Assembly (NCBI GenBank): GCA_017302105.1
Contig: JAFLCS010000008.1
Coordinates: 1 to 64,000, forward strand
Length of the DNA: 64,000 bases
From: Caulobacterales bacterium
GTDB taxonomy: Bacteria; Pseudomonadota; Alphaproteobacteria; Caulobacterales; Caulobacteraceae
Direction of reading: 5' to 3'
The position numbers and the translations under genes were made by a program. The notes under the pieces were generated by a model. It saw nothing but the letters and a program-made list of their open reading frames with translations, did not search any database and had not been told where the DNA came from. Of this stretch, positions 39,670 to 57,998 are shown piece after piece; positions within the stretch are counted from its first letter, which is position 1; every line of letters starts with the position of its first letter.

Positions 39670-40763
39670 TCGGTCGCCCCGTCGGTCACGGGCTGCTGGG
39701 CCTGCGCCTGCCGGGCTGCGGCCTCACGCGCCGCTACATCTCGGGCCCGGGCATCGGCAGCCTCGCGCTCGCGTGCCTCGCGTTGCGCCTGGGCCCGACG
39801 TTCGGCGTCGGCACGACGACGACCCTGGGCATCCTCGATACGGGCGACGACCTCTGGCACGGGGGGCGGTGCCGTGTTCAACCCGGCCAGGGGCGGCGAA
39901 TCCAGGGCGGAACCGTCCGCCAGTTGAGAAAAATTGTCGAACAGCATGACCCGAACGAAATCGATCGCACCACGGTCCGAGAACAGCTTGACCCGCCACG
40001 TCCCATCGATGCCGCGGGCGACGACACCGATCGGCAGGCCTCGCGGCATCAGTCCGCCGTCACCGGAAGACAGGACACGGTCACCGACCTCCAGCGCATC
40101 CGCACCACGAACGAACTCAAGCCGCGGATTGCCGGATCCATCCCCACGCATGATGGCTCGCGCGTCGGTTCGGTCGATCAGGATCGGCACCTGACTGGTC
40201 ACATCCGTCACCAGCAGAACCCGGCTGACACCGCCTGACACCCCGGTGATCCGCCCAACCAGGCCATGCTCGTTGATCACGGGGTTGCCGATCTTGACCC
40301 CTCGGTCATGACCGACATCGATCAGACGCGCACGGCGGAAAGGCCCCCTCGCCTCTGAAACCGATCGGGCCGTAACCAGCGGCACATCCGGCTCGACCCT
40401 AAGGCCCAGCATACCTTCGTATTGGCTATTCAGGTTGCGCAACGCCACGACCGCATCACGCTCGGCCTGCAGATCCGCAAGCTCTTCACGCAGCCGACGG
40501 TTCTCGCTGACCGCAAAGAAATAGTCGTCAACATAGTCGGTGACCTGACCCAGCCAGCGGACCGGAGCGGCAAAGATGCCTCCAACCGGCGCAGCGCCCG
40601 CCTCAAACGTCTGGCGCACAGCCTCATGCCCGGGCTCGTCGGCTTCGCTACGATCACTCAGCAGCAGAAAGGCCGCCAGGGCCACAGCGATCAGCAGCGC
40701 CCCGCCGGCCGACCAACCGAGCGGCACTCTCAGATTTTCGAACGGCGACTCGCGAAGCGACAC
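39666..40763 (-). CDS. mreC: Rod shape-determining protein MreC
   Basis: A 365-residue MreC with a single membrane anchor (LLIAVALAAFLLLS), a periplasmic coiled coil (ENRRLREELADLQAERDAV) and the beta-rich core (RARLIDVGHDRGVKIGNPV, GLVGRITGVSGGVSRVLL). The last 75 residues are an unusual Arg/Ala/Gln/Glu-rich charged tail not present in short MreC proteins. Caulobacter MreC is a periplasmic spiral-forming protein. A 45-base gap separates it from mreB. Confidence 0.93.
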   Translation of the reverse strand: MSLRESPFENLRVPLGWSAGGALLIAVALAAFLLLSDRSEADEPGHEAVRQTFEAGAAPVGGIFAAPVRWLGQVTDYVDDYFFAVSENRRLREELADLQAERDAVVALRNLNSQYEGMLGLRVEPDVPLVTARSVSEARGPFRRARLIDVGHDRGVKIGNPVINEHGLVGRITGVSGGVSRVLLVTDVTSQVPILIDRTDARAIMRGDGSGNPRLEFVRGADALEVGDRVLSSGDGGLMPRGLPIGVVARGIDGTWRVKLFSDRGAIDFVRVMLFDNFSQLADGSALDSPPLAGLNTAPPPVPEVVARIEDAQGRRRADAERRAQAQREAREREAADARARDVAAREAAARQAQAQQPVTDGATE

Positions 40764-40808
40764 CGAGCTACTCCCGACGCGTGGCCCTACCGGCCTAGCA
40801 TGAATCCC

Positions 40809-41891
<1,083 letters not shown>

Positions 41892-42010
41892 TCAGGTGTC
41901 TGCCAGCTTAGGCGATGCCCTGACCGTGCGCGCCCCCACACGCACAGCCGCCTGACGTCTTCGCTTTAGCGGACTAGGGGTCCGTTTGCCCGTATGATGA
42001 ACGGATTACA

Positions 42011-42031
42011 AGCCCCTATTGCCAAGGGGCT
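42011..42031 (-). terminator. Possible terminator hairpin after the TVP38 gene
   Basis: AGCCCCT (42011-42017) pairs with AGGGGCT (42025-42031) over a seven-base loop in the 254-base gap between TVP38 and mreB. No T tract follows on the minus strand, so the call is weak. I see no ORF in the rest of this gap. Confidence 0.35.
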
Positions 42032-42106
42032 GGGCGGCGCACGGTCACACCTTCGCGATCTGGTTTGGAACAGTCCTCCGGTGCGGTGCGACAGGCGGAC
42101 CCGGGC

Positions 42107-42856
42107 TCAATTCGAGCCGTCACCGGACTCCAGACCCGTCTCGACGTCGCGCCCCGCGCGGTGCCGCCGGATCCACTCGCGCACACCCAGCATCAGCACC
42201 AGCCACAGCGCCGCAGCACCGGCCAGCAACAGCGAGTGCCAAACGCCGTCGCCCTGCACAGCCGAAAACACCGCCCCGCCGAAGAAGGACACCAGGGCGG
42301 TCTTGGGCAGAACTCCCAACGCACAGCCGATCAGAAAGGCCCAGAAGTTCGCCCGCGTTGCTCCGAAAGCCATGTTGACGACGATGAACGGTGCCGACGG
42401 CACGTTTCGGATCACGAAGCTGGCGTAGAAGGTGTTGCGCCCAACGAACCGCTTGAGCCGCTCGACTGTGCGGCTCCCGATTCTGTCCAGCAAGCGGGCG
42501 GTCGGGCCGCGACCAAGCCAATAGGTGACCCCGGCCGAAACCACGGTCGCGATCCAGCTGTACAGAAACCCGTACCAAGGCCCAAACGCCACCACGCAGG
42601 CCGCGATCAACAGGAACTGCGGGGCCCCCAGAAAGGCCGACACCACAAACAGCAACACCGTCACGGCGAAGGCCCAGGGGCTACCAGAATACCCCTGTAA
42701 CCATTGCTCCATGCGGGCCTCGGCCTCGACGCCGAGGCTCGACTTCCCGATCAGGAACATTGTGACCACCGCCGCCAGCAACAGCACCGTCACGACCGCC
42801 GTGCGCCAGCGCCGGGCGTCCATCTCGGTCAGGAATGAGACGATCCGCGAGATCAT
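42107..42856 (-). CDS. TVP38/TMEM64-family membrane protein
   Basis: A 249-residue protein with about six hydrophobic segments and the VTT/SNARE-associated core (FLGAPQFLLIAACVVAFGP, FLYSWIATVVSAGVTYWLGR, FVIRNVPSAPFIVVNMAFG). DedA/TVP38 relatives act in lipid flipping or envelope homeostasis. The role here is unknown. It ends with a polar tail. It runs in the same direction as mreB but 254 bases upstream, with a hairpin in between. Confidence 0.85.
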   Translation of the reverse strand: MISRIVSFLTEMDARRWRTAVVTVLLLAAVVTMFLIGKSSLGVEAEARMEQWLQGYSGSPWAFAVTVLLFVVSAFLGAPQFLLIAACVVAFGPWYGFLYSWIATVVSAGVTYWLGRGPTARLLDRIGSRTVERLKRFVGRNTFYASFVIRNVPSAPFIVVNMAFGATRANFWAFLIGCALGVLPKTALVSFFGGAVFSAVQGDGVWHSLLLAGAAALWLVLMLGVREWIRRHRAGRDVETGLESGDGSN

Positions 42857-42912
42857 GATCCGGACTTAGCGCGCGTCAGGCACTGAGCAAAGCGGTGACG
42901 TCCCATTGCCGG

Positions 42913-43311
42913 CTAGAGCGTTCGGAACGTCGCGCCGACCAGAATTTCGCTGCTGATGGCCACCTCGCAGCTACGGCCCCCGTCGCGGGGCTCACAGCCG
43001 GTCCAGTCAACCGTCCAGTCCCGCCCAAACTCGCCCTCCCGGTGCGCGAGCAGACGAATCGACGCGTTGCGACGTCCACGAAGCCAGCATTGCCGGTACG
43101 GTCCTGGCGTCCGGTCGAACCGGACATCTCCGCAGTTCATGGCCGGGTCAGCACTGACGATCAGATCGGTGGCGGCCTCGGCTCCCTGCAGTCCAACCCG
43201 CAACCTATAGTCGATGTACTGTCCTCTTACGGTGATGGCTGGGAGTTCATCGGCCGGCGGCAATTCGGGCTGTGAGTCGGCCAGGGCGAGCGAAAGGAGG
43301 AAAAGGAGCAT
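42913..43311 (-). CDS. Small exported protein of unknown function
   Basis: A 132-residue protein with a short signal peptide (MLLFLLSLALADS). The mature domain contains four cysteines (NCGDVRFD, QCWLRG, GCEPRDG, SCEVAI) and predicted beta strands. No family recognised. Divergent from the aminotransferase gene at 43400 with an 88-base gap. Confidence 0.6.
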   Translation of the reverse strand: MLLFLLSLALADSQPELPPADELPAITVRGQYIDYRLRVGLQGAEAATDLIVSADPAMNCGDVRFDRTPGPYRQCWLRGRRNASIRLLAHREGEFGRDWTVDWTGCEPRDGGRSCEVAISSEILVGATFRTL

Positions 43312-43369
43312 GGGACAAACCGAAACTGATTGGCGGCCTCAGATTGCGCGAGGCGGCGGTGCCGCGTAA

Positions 43370-44617
<1,248 letters not shown>

Positions 44618-44625
44618 AGGCAACC

Positions 44626-45645
44626 ATGCTCTGGGGCGTCCTGGTCACCGTCTTGCTAACCGTCGTTACGACGGTCGTTCTGTCCAAGGTGGGTCCGGTC
44701 GATCAGCCGCGTGACCGCGGCCTCAGCCTGTGGGCGACCGCAACGTCAGGCGGCATCGGCATCATGGCAGCCGTCATGGCCGGTCTGATGGTCTTCGTCG
44801 CTGTTGCGATGCCCCCCCCGGGGCCAGGACTGGCGGTGTGGCTGCTTATGGGGGCCTGCGTTGTCGGAATCGTCGGTGCCATCGACGATATTTTCGACAT
44901 CCCCCCTCTCATCAAATTGGGGGTCCAGATCGCGGTCGCCCTCACGTTCTCGATCCTGGTCACACGGGTCGAAGTCCTACCGCTCGGACCAGGTGTCGAT
45001 CTGGTCGTTGGCCCGGTCCTGGGTGCCATTGGGACATCCCTCTGGATCGTGGTGATGATGAACGCCTACAACTTCATGGACGGCTCCGACGGCCTGGCCG
45101 TGGGTGTTCAGTCGATCGGCCTTTTCACCCTGGCCCTGGTCAATCCAGATCGACCGATCCTCGCCTTCGCCCTTCTGGCGGCCTCAATCGCGAATCTGGT
45201 GTTCCTGCCCTACAACCATCCGGGCAAGCGCATCTTTCAGGGGGACAGCGGAGCGCTGTTTTCCAGCTTCCTGATCGCCGGAAGCTCGGTGCTGCTGTCC
45301 ACAGGACCCAGCCCGCGAGCCACCCTCTATCTGGGAGCCTTCGTAGCGGCCCCCTTCCTCGTCGATGTGCTTTTGACCCTGCTGCGGCGGGCCCTCGCTC
45401 GCAAGCCGCTGTTCCAGGCGCACCGCGAGCATCTCTATCAAAGGTGGGCCATCAACGGTGATCGCTCGGCCGGTGCCCTGGCCTGGCGAGCCTGGAGTCT
45501 CGCAGCTGTCTGCTCAGCTTTCGGCTTTGCCGTGAACCGCTTCTATCCCGACTGGAGTCTGGCCGCCCTCATCGCCCTGATCGCGATTCTCAGTACGGGC
45601 TGGTACAGGTTCAGTCGGCAGCTGGATGAGGTCGAAACGGGCTAG
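44626..45645 (+). CDS. WecA/MraY-family undecaprenyl-phosphate sugar-1-phosphate transferase
   Basis: A 339-residue protein with about ten membrane segments. Family motifs in order are GAIDDIFDIPP, NAYNFMDGSDGLA, FQGDSGALFS and LVDVLLTLLRR followed by HREHLYQR. It transfers a sugar 1-phosphate from a UDP sugar to undecaprenyl phosphate, starting an O-antigen, capsule or other envelope polymer. The specific sugar cannot be told. Cotranscribed with the aminotransferase. Confidence 0.85.
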   Translation: MLWGVLVTVLLTVVTTVVLSKVGPVDQPRDRGLSLWATATSGGIGIMAAVMAGLMVFVAVAMPPPGPGLAVWLLMGACVVGIVGAIDDIFDIPPLIKLGVQIAVALTFSILVTRVEVLPLGPGVDLVVGPVLGAIGTSLWIVVMMNAYNFMDGSDGLAVGVQSIGLFTLALVNPDRPILAFALLAASIANLVFLPYNHPGKRIFQGDSGALFSSFLIAGSSVLLSTGPSPRATLYLGAFVAAPFLVDVLLTLLRRALARKPLFQAHREHLYQRWAINGDRSAGALAWRAWSLAAVCSAFGFAVNRFYPDWSLAALIALIAILSTGWYRFSRQLDEVETG

Positions 45646-45647
45646 GC

Positions 45648-46694
45648 TTAGCTGGTCCGCCCAACAGAGAAATCAGCCAGGTCCATGAGGGCAGCCTTCC
45701 AGGCCCCGTCCTCAAAGACATCCAGGGCCGCCTTGGCCGCCTGAGCATAGTCCGTCGCAAGGGCCAGGGTCGCTCCCAGAGACCCCGTGCCGATCACCAG
45801 TTCGCGCGCCCGACGGAAGTCGTCTTCAGTCTGTTCCTGACGGGCGATGGTGCGTGTCCAGAAGGCATCCTCCCGCCCACGGGTCCGCTGAATGGCGAAC
45901 AGCAACGGCAACGTCGCCTTGCCTTCGCGGAAATCGTCCCCTGCGTCCTTGCCGAGCGCCTCACTGGCCCCGCCATAGTCGAGCGCATCGTCCGCCAGCT
46001 GGAATGCCAGACCCAGGTTCTGACCGAAATCGCGCATCGCCGCGATCTGAGCGGTAGATCCGCCGGCGGCCAGGGCCCCAGCTTCGGCCGCCGCCGCGAA
46101 CAAGGCCGCCGTCTTGGCCGAGATGATCTGGATATAGACGTCTTCCGGCAGATCGAGATCATGGGAGCGCGTCAGTTGCAGCACCTCGCCTTCGGCGATC
46201 ACCGTTGAGGCGTTGGCCAGCAACCGCAAGGCCGGCATAGAGCCCGCATCGACCATCAGGTCAAACGCACGCGTGAACAGGAAATCGCCGACCAGGACAC
46301 TCTGGGCAGCACCCCAGATCAGGTGTGCCGTCGCCTTGCCCCGACGTGTCCGCGACTCGTCCACGATGTCGTCATGGAGCAGGGTCGCCGTGTGAATGAA
46401 CTCCACCGCCGCCGCTAGTTTCCGATAGGCATCCTGATCCGTTCCGACCAGACGGGCTGCCGCCACACACAGCAGCGGTCGCAGGCGCTTGCCGCCGGCG
46501 GCGATGAGGTGCTCGGCCAGGGTTGGAATGACCTCGACGTCACTTTGCATCCGGTCACGGATCAGCCCGTCAACGACCGCCATGTCATCGGCACCCAACG
46601 CGACCAGCGCATCGACGCTGCCGATAGCTCTTGCGACCGGGGCCGTGACAGGGTCCAAACGAATGCTCCAAACACACCGGGACCGATGATTCAT
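45648..46694 (-). CDS. ispB: Polyprenyl diphosphate synthase (ubiquinone side chain)
   Basis: A 348-residue long-chain trans-prenyltransferase. The first Asp-rich motif is LLHDDIVDESRTRRG and the second QLADDALDYGG, with GGKRLRPLL at the N-terminus. It likely makes the octa- or decaprenyl tail of ubiquinone; the chain length is not evident. The start at 46694 is chosen because it lies just outside the divergent methyltransferase start at 46728; a longer frame would overlap that gene. Confidence 0.9.
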   Translation of the reverse strand: MNHRSRCVWSIRLDPVTAPVARAIGSVDALVALGADDMAVVDGLIRDRMQSDVEVIPTLAEHLIAAGGKRLRPLLCVAAARLVGTDQDAYRKLAAAVEFIHTATLLHDDIVDESRTRRGKATAHLIWGAAQSVLVGDFLFTRAFDLMVDAGSMPALRLLANASTVIAEGEVLQLTRSHDLDLPEDVYIQIISAKTAALFAAAAEAGALAAGGSTAQIAAMRDFGQNLGLAFQLADDALDYGGASEALGKDAGDDFREGKATLPLLFAIQRTRGREDAFWTRTIARQEQTEDDFRRARELVIGTGSLGATLALATDYAQAAKAALDVFEDGAWKAALMDLADFSVGRTS

Positions 46695-46727
46695 CGGTCG
46701 CCGGCTCCTGTCGCAGGGTCTAGCCGA

Positions 46728-47471
46728 ATGGACCATGAGGTTAAAGAGGACCGATTGCTGGGAGGACGCGTTCGTGTCCTGCAGCCCACGCGAGGCTACC
46801 GCGCCGGCATGGACGCCGCCCTGTTGGCAGCAGCCTGTCCGGCGCGTCCCAAGGAGCGCATCATCGAGGCGGGATGCGGCGTCGGGTCGGTCCTGATCCA
46901 AATCGCGAGCCGATGCCCTGACGCTCGGCTGGTGGGGCTTGAACGCGACACGGCGGCGGCGGCCCTCGCCCGCGCCAATACGACCAGCAACGGTATGGGT
47001 GAGCGGATTGAGATTCTCGAGGGGGATGTTGCCGCGGGCTTCAAGGCGCTGAATCAGACCCCGGTCGACTGGGCCATCAGCAATCCGCCATTCTTTGACG
47101 ATGACACTACCCTGCGCGCGCCCGCCGCCGCTCGACGCGGAGCCTGGATCGCGGATGACGGCCTGTCGACGTGGACAGGCTTTCTGCTCAAGGCCACACG
47201 CGAAGGCGGCTCGATCATGATGATCCACCGGGCCGACCGGCTCGCCGAGATTCTAGGCCTCCTGGCTCCCAAGGCCGGATCATTTCAGATCAGACCGATC
47301 CATCCCTTCGACGACAGGCCTGCCAAGCGCGTCATCGTACGCGCCATCAAGACCGGCAAGGCCCCTCTCCTGCTCCTGCCGCCGCTGGTTCTGCATGATC
47401 GAACCGGGGCCAAGCACACCGCCGAGGCCGAGGCTATTTTCAGAGGCGAAGCGCCGCTTCCCTGGCACTAG
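46728..47471 (+). CDS. tRNA1(Val) N6-adenine methyltransferase-like protein
   Basis: A 247-residue class I methyltransferase. The start MDHEVKEDRLLGGRV is typical of the TrmN6/YfiC group. The SAM site is EAGCGVGSVLI, and the N6-adenine catalytic motif is SNPPFFDDD. It probably modifies A37 of a tRNA. Its stop shares a CTAG with the stop of the convergent zinc-ribbon gene. Confidence 0.8.
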   Translation: MDHEVKEDRLLGGRVRVLQPTRGYRAGMDAALLAAACPARPKERIIEAGCGVGSVLIQIASRCPDARLVGLERDTAAAALARANTTSNGMGERIEILEGDVAAGFKALNQTPVDWAISNPPFFDDDTTLRAPAAARRGAWIADDGLSTWTGFLLKATREGGSIMMIHRADRLAEILGLLAPKAGSFQIRPIHPFDDRPAKRVIVRAIKTGKAPLLLLPPLVLHDRTGAKHTAEAEAIFRGEAPLPWH

Positions 47472-47812
47472 TCGAAAATGTCGAACAGGTCGAAACCGCG
47501 CTTCCGGCGCGGACGGCCGTGCTGGTCATAGCTACCGCGTTCGCCATATTCCCCACGTTCGCCGTATTCGCCGCGCTCGCCATAGCCGTATGGCTGGGAA
47601 GAAGGCTGCGCCCGCTGCGACGGCATCGCTCCGGCCCCCTGGCCCGACGGCGCAGCCGCCGCACCATCATCCCGACTGGCCTGCATCAGCTTTTCCAGTT
47701 CGCCCCGGTCCAGCCAGACACCTCGGCAGGTCGGACACATATCGAACTCAACCCCGTTGCGTTGAACAGTCTGCATGGAGGCGTTGTCGTTGGGGCAAAG
47801 CAGCAGCGGCAT
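47468..47812 (-). CDS. TFIIB-type zinc-ribbon protein
   Basis: A 114-residue protein. The zf-TFIIB domain reads LLCPNDNASMQ at the N-terminus and FDMCPTCRGVWLDRGELEKLM, a form common in proteobacteria. A Gln/Pro/Ala linker leads to three copies of YGERGE/YGERGS and a C-terminus of basic and acidic residues (PRRKRGFDLFDIFD). Function unknown. The ATG at 47812 has AGGAGA eight bases upstream and is preferred over an upstream start. Confidence 0.75.
   Translation of the reverse strand: MPLLLCPNDNASMQTVQRNGVEFDMCPTCRGVWLDRGELEKLMQASRDDGAAAAPSGQGAGAMPSQRAQPSSQPYGYGERGEYGERGEYGERGSYDQHGRPRRKRGFDLFDIFD
47531..47584. repeat. Three 18-bp coding tandem repeats
   Basis: Three imperfect 18-bp units (47531-47548, 47549-47566, 47567-47584) encode YGERGE, YGERGE and YGERGS in the zinc-ribbon protein. 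Unit number could vary between strains by slippage. Confidence 0.7.
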
Positions 47813-47925
47813 TGAGATCTCCTGAACCGATTGGTGCACTCAGATGGCCTCGCCCTGCCGCGGGCGCAACCCCGCCACGACATGGCCGTGATCTGACGCT
47901 CCAGTACGAATGACGGGGGGATGCC

Positions 47926-48606
47926 ATGTCAGGTTTAAGCGCGCACGCGCATCGGCTGAACACCAGGGAGACACGCCTCTGGGGTGCGGCGATCCTGGCG
48001 GTGACGCTCTTGCACCTCGGACTGTTCTCCCTTCTGCCCACCCCCCGATGGGAACGCCCCGCGCACAAGCCGGGACGCCACGTCGCACCGATCTACGTCC
48101 AGATCACACCCGACGCGCGCGCGCCAGCCCCGTCGGAATCGACCTCGCACCAGGCCGGACGAGTGTCATTGCCACCGATCGCCGTGAGAGAGGCATCGGT
48201 TACGCCGTCACCTCGCGAGGTCTCCCCCTTCGTTGTCGAGGCGCTTCCTCCGACGGTACGGGCTCGCGAGCCGGGTCGTGTCATCCCAAGATCGTGGAGA
48301 GACCGATGCGACCTGGGCGACGGCGAAGTGTCCGAAGACGCCTATCAGGCCTGCCGGGACCTGTTTCTGAATGCGGCGACACCTTCTCCTGGTCCGTCCC
48401 GGAGCGGGCGCGGCGACCCGGCCCAGGACTTCGCGGCCCAGGGCGCTGCCCGCATCGCCGCCTATGAGGCCCAGCGCGCACCGGCACCCACCGGCAGCGG
48501 TAACGCCGGCCCATCCTCGACGCCCGGCTCGAACTTCGGAATGGGCGAGATCGACCGCAGCGTCGTTTACGCCCAGGGCGAACGTCCGCGCGTGAATGGC
48601 GAGTAG
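47926..48606 (+). CDS. TonB-like N-terminally anchored protein of unknown function
   Basis: A 226-residue protein. A short cytoplasmic N-terminus and one membrane segment (LWGAAILAVTLLHLGLFSLL) resemble TonB. The periplasmic part is Pro/Ala/Ser-rich and contains a Cys pair (DRCDLGDGEVSEDAYQACRD). No TonB C-terminal domain or family is recognised. A stable hairpin follows its stop. Confidence 0.55.
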   Translation: MSGLSAHAHRLNTRETRLWGAAILAVTLLHLGLFSLLPTPRWERPAHKPGRHVAPIYVQITPDARAPAPSESTSHQAGRVSLPPIAVREASVTPSPREVSPFVVEALPPTVRAREPGRVIPRSWRDRCDLGDGEVSEDAYQACRDLFLNAATPSPGPSRSGRGDPAQDFAAQGAARIAAYEAQRAPAPTGSGNAGPSSTPGSNFGMGEIDRSVVYAQGERPRVNGE

Positions 48607-48614
48607 ACAAGAAA

Positions 48615-48644
48615 GAGGCCCCGGAGATCGCTCTCCGGGGCCTC
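48615..48644 (-). terminator. Intrinsic terminator of the rpoBC operon
   Basis: A 13-bp perfect stem (48615-48627 with 48632-48644) and a four-base loop lie 25 bases after the rpoC stop. On the minus strand the stem is followed by TTTCTTGT. It may also slow transcription from the convergent TonB-like gene. Confidence 0.8.
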
Positions 48645-48668
48645 AACAGCGTTGGATGGGGTTTGAAC

Positions 48669-52874
<4,206 letters not shown>

Positions 52875-52940
52875 CTTGTCAGTTCCTTCTGCGGCTCAGG
52901 CCGCGAAAATCTTGGGGGAGAGAGCGGTTGGCACGGTGAG

Positions 52941-52962
52941 CGGCCCCCGTCTCCGGGGGCCG
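52941..52962 (-). ncRNA. Hairpin in the rpoB-rpoC intergenic region
   Basis: A 9-bp perfect stem (CGGCCCCCG 52941-52949 with CGGGGGCCG 52954-52962) and a four-base loop lie in the 98-base rpoB-rpoC gap. No U tract follows, so an RNA-processing or stability hairpin is more likely than a terminator. Confidence 0.45.
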
Positions 52963-52972
52963 TCGGATCGCG

Positions 52973-57040
<4,068 letters not shown>

Positions 57041-57086
57041 CTGGTGTCCCTGTTACGGCGCGAACCTGTTCAACCCGCGCCACGTC

Positions 57087-57128
57087 AAAAAGGCGCAAGC
57101 CGCCCCTCTCGCAGGGTCGGTTTGCGCC
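57087..57128 (-). terminator. Attenuator-like intrinsic terminator in the rpoB leader
   Basis: GGCGCAAGCCG (57092-57102) pairs with CGGTTTGCGCC (57118-57128), one G-U pair included, extended by CCCT (57104-57107) with AGGG (57113-57116). On the minus strand five Ts follow (57087-57091). It sits 46 bases before the rpoB ATG, too close for a full promoter in between except a lone TTGACG overlapping the T tract. Transcripts from an upstream promoter would have to pass it. Confidence 0.65.
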
Positions 57129-57147
57129 GTCTCTTGCGTCCACCCTC

Positions 57148-57162
57148 GAGGTGAATCACCTC
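57148..57162. promoter_or_regulatory. 15-bp palindrome in the rpoB leader
   Basis: GAGGTGAATCACCTC is a perfect inverted repeat (7-1-7) 108 bases upstream of rpoB. It could be an operator or a short RNA stem. Next to it (57178-57207) GCTCC and GGAGC within GAAGG...CCTTC can form another leader hairpin. Confidence 0.4.
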
Positions 57163-57248
57163 AGGACGCTGGATTGTGAAGGGCTCCCGGGGAGGAGCTG
57201 CGCCTTCGTCCGACTGGGGGCGAGCCGGGCCTCGGCGCATTGCGCGCA

Positions 57249-57263
57249 GGAATTCAGAATTCC
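57249..57263. promoter_or_regulatory. 15-bp palindrome at the presumed rpoB start site
   Basis: GGAATTCAGAATTCC is a perfect inverted repeat (7-1-7), ten bases downstream of the candidate -10 box on the minus strand. Its position suits an operator controlling the rpoB transcript or the divergent FKBP gene. Confidence 0.4.
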
Positions 57264-57273
57264 GCGAAGGGGC

Positions 57274-57302
57274 GTATATAGCGCGAAATCGGGCGAAGTG
57301 AA
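57274..57302 (-). promoter_or_regulatory. Candidate rpoB promoter
   Basis: On the minus strand TTCACT (57297-57302), 14 bases, and GCTATATAC (57274-57282), a good match to the alphaproteobacterial GCTANA -10. Initiation near 57267 gives a leader of about 225 bases that includes both palindromes and the terminator. The whole 313-base gap (57041-57353) contains no convincing ORF. Confidence 0.5.
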
Positions 57303-57353
57303 GGCCTCTATCGAGGATTTCCGAGGCATCGATCCGGGTGCTAGACAATGCCG

Positions 57354-57860
57354 ATGAGATACATCGCCCTGACCGCTTCCATCCTGGCTCTTTCCCTGGG
57401 CGCGTGCACCGGATCGCCCGCCCCGGCCCCGACTGATCCCGGCGCGCCGTCGCAAACCGCGTGGGAAGCCGGGCAGCACGCCTATCTGGACTGGAATGCC
57501 GCTCAGCGCGGTTGGGCCGTCACCGAAAGTGGCCTGCAGTTCCGACGCGTCGGCGAGGCCAGTTCCTCGGGCGTACGTCCCGGCCCGACGGACACGGTGC
57601 GCGTCCACTATCGCGGCACTTTTATCGACGGGCGTGAGTTTGACGGCAACTTTGGGGGCGAGCCGATTGAGTTTCCCTTGAACCGGGTTATCCGCGGCTG
57701 GACCGAGGGTCTTCAGCTGATGCGCGCGGGCGAAACCTACGACTTCGTCATCCCTGGAGAGCTCGCCTATGGCGACCGCTGGGTCGGTGGCGATCTGATC
57801 CCACCCAACTCGACCCTGATATTCCGGGTGGAGCTACTGAGTGTAACTCCGGCAGCCTGA
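57354..57860 (+). CDS. FKBP-type peptidyl-prolyl isomerase lipoprotein
   Basis: About 168 residues. Signal peptide MRYIALTASILALSLGAC has lipobox LGAC. The FKBP domain follows: VRVHYRGTFIDGREFDGNFG, VIRGWTEGLQLMRAGETYDF, IPGELAYGDR and LIFRVELLSV. It would catalyse proline isomerisation in the envelope. Two ATGs (57348 and 57354) compete; a GCTAGAC box seven bases before 57354 suggests a leaderless message using the second. Divergent from rpoB. Confidence 0.85.
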   Translation: MRYIALTASILALSLGACTGSPAPAPTDPGAPSQTAWEAGQHAYLDWNAAQRGWAVTESGLQFRRVGEASSSGVRPGPTDTVRVHYRGTFIDGREFDGNFGGEPIEFPLNRVIRGWTEGLQLMRAGETYDFVIPGELAYGDRWVGGDLIPPNSTLIFRVELLSVTPAA

Positions 57861-57998
57861 CGTCCGGCCGGCTCTGGCCCAGGTGCGGGCGGGCATTCGA
57901 CGCAGATCTGGATCCGGTCTGCGCGCCTAAGCCGCGCGCTTTGCCGATTCGGGCGGGAGGCCCTAAGAAGCCGGCAGTTCAATCGTCGGAGTTCGATC

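Noticed and set aside
57085-57348. An 87-codon minus-strand ORF upstream of rpoB
   Set aside because: It runs through the candidate promoter, both palindromes and the terminator, has no Shine-Dalgarno and reads as low-complexity Arg-rich sequence.
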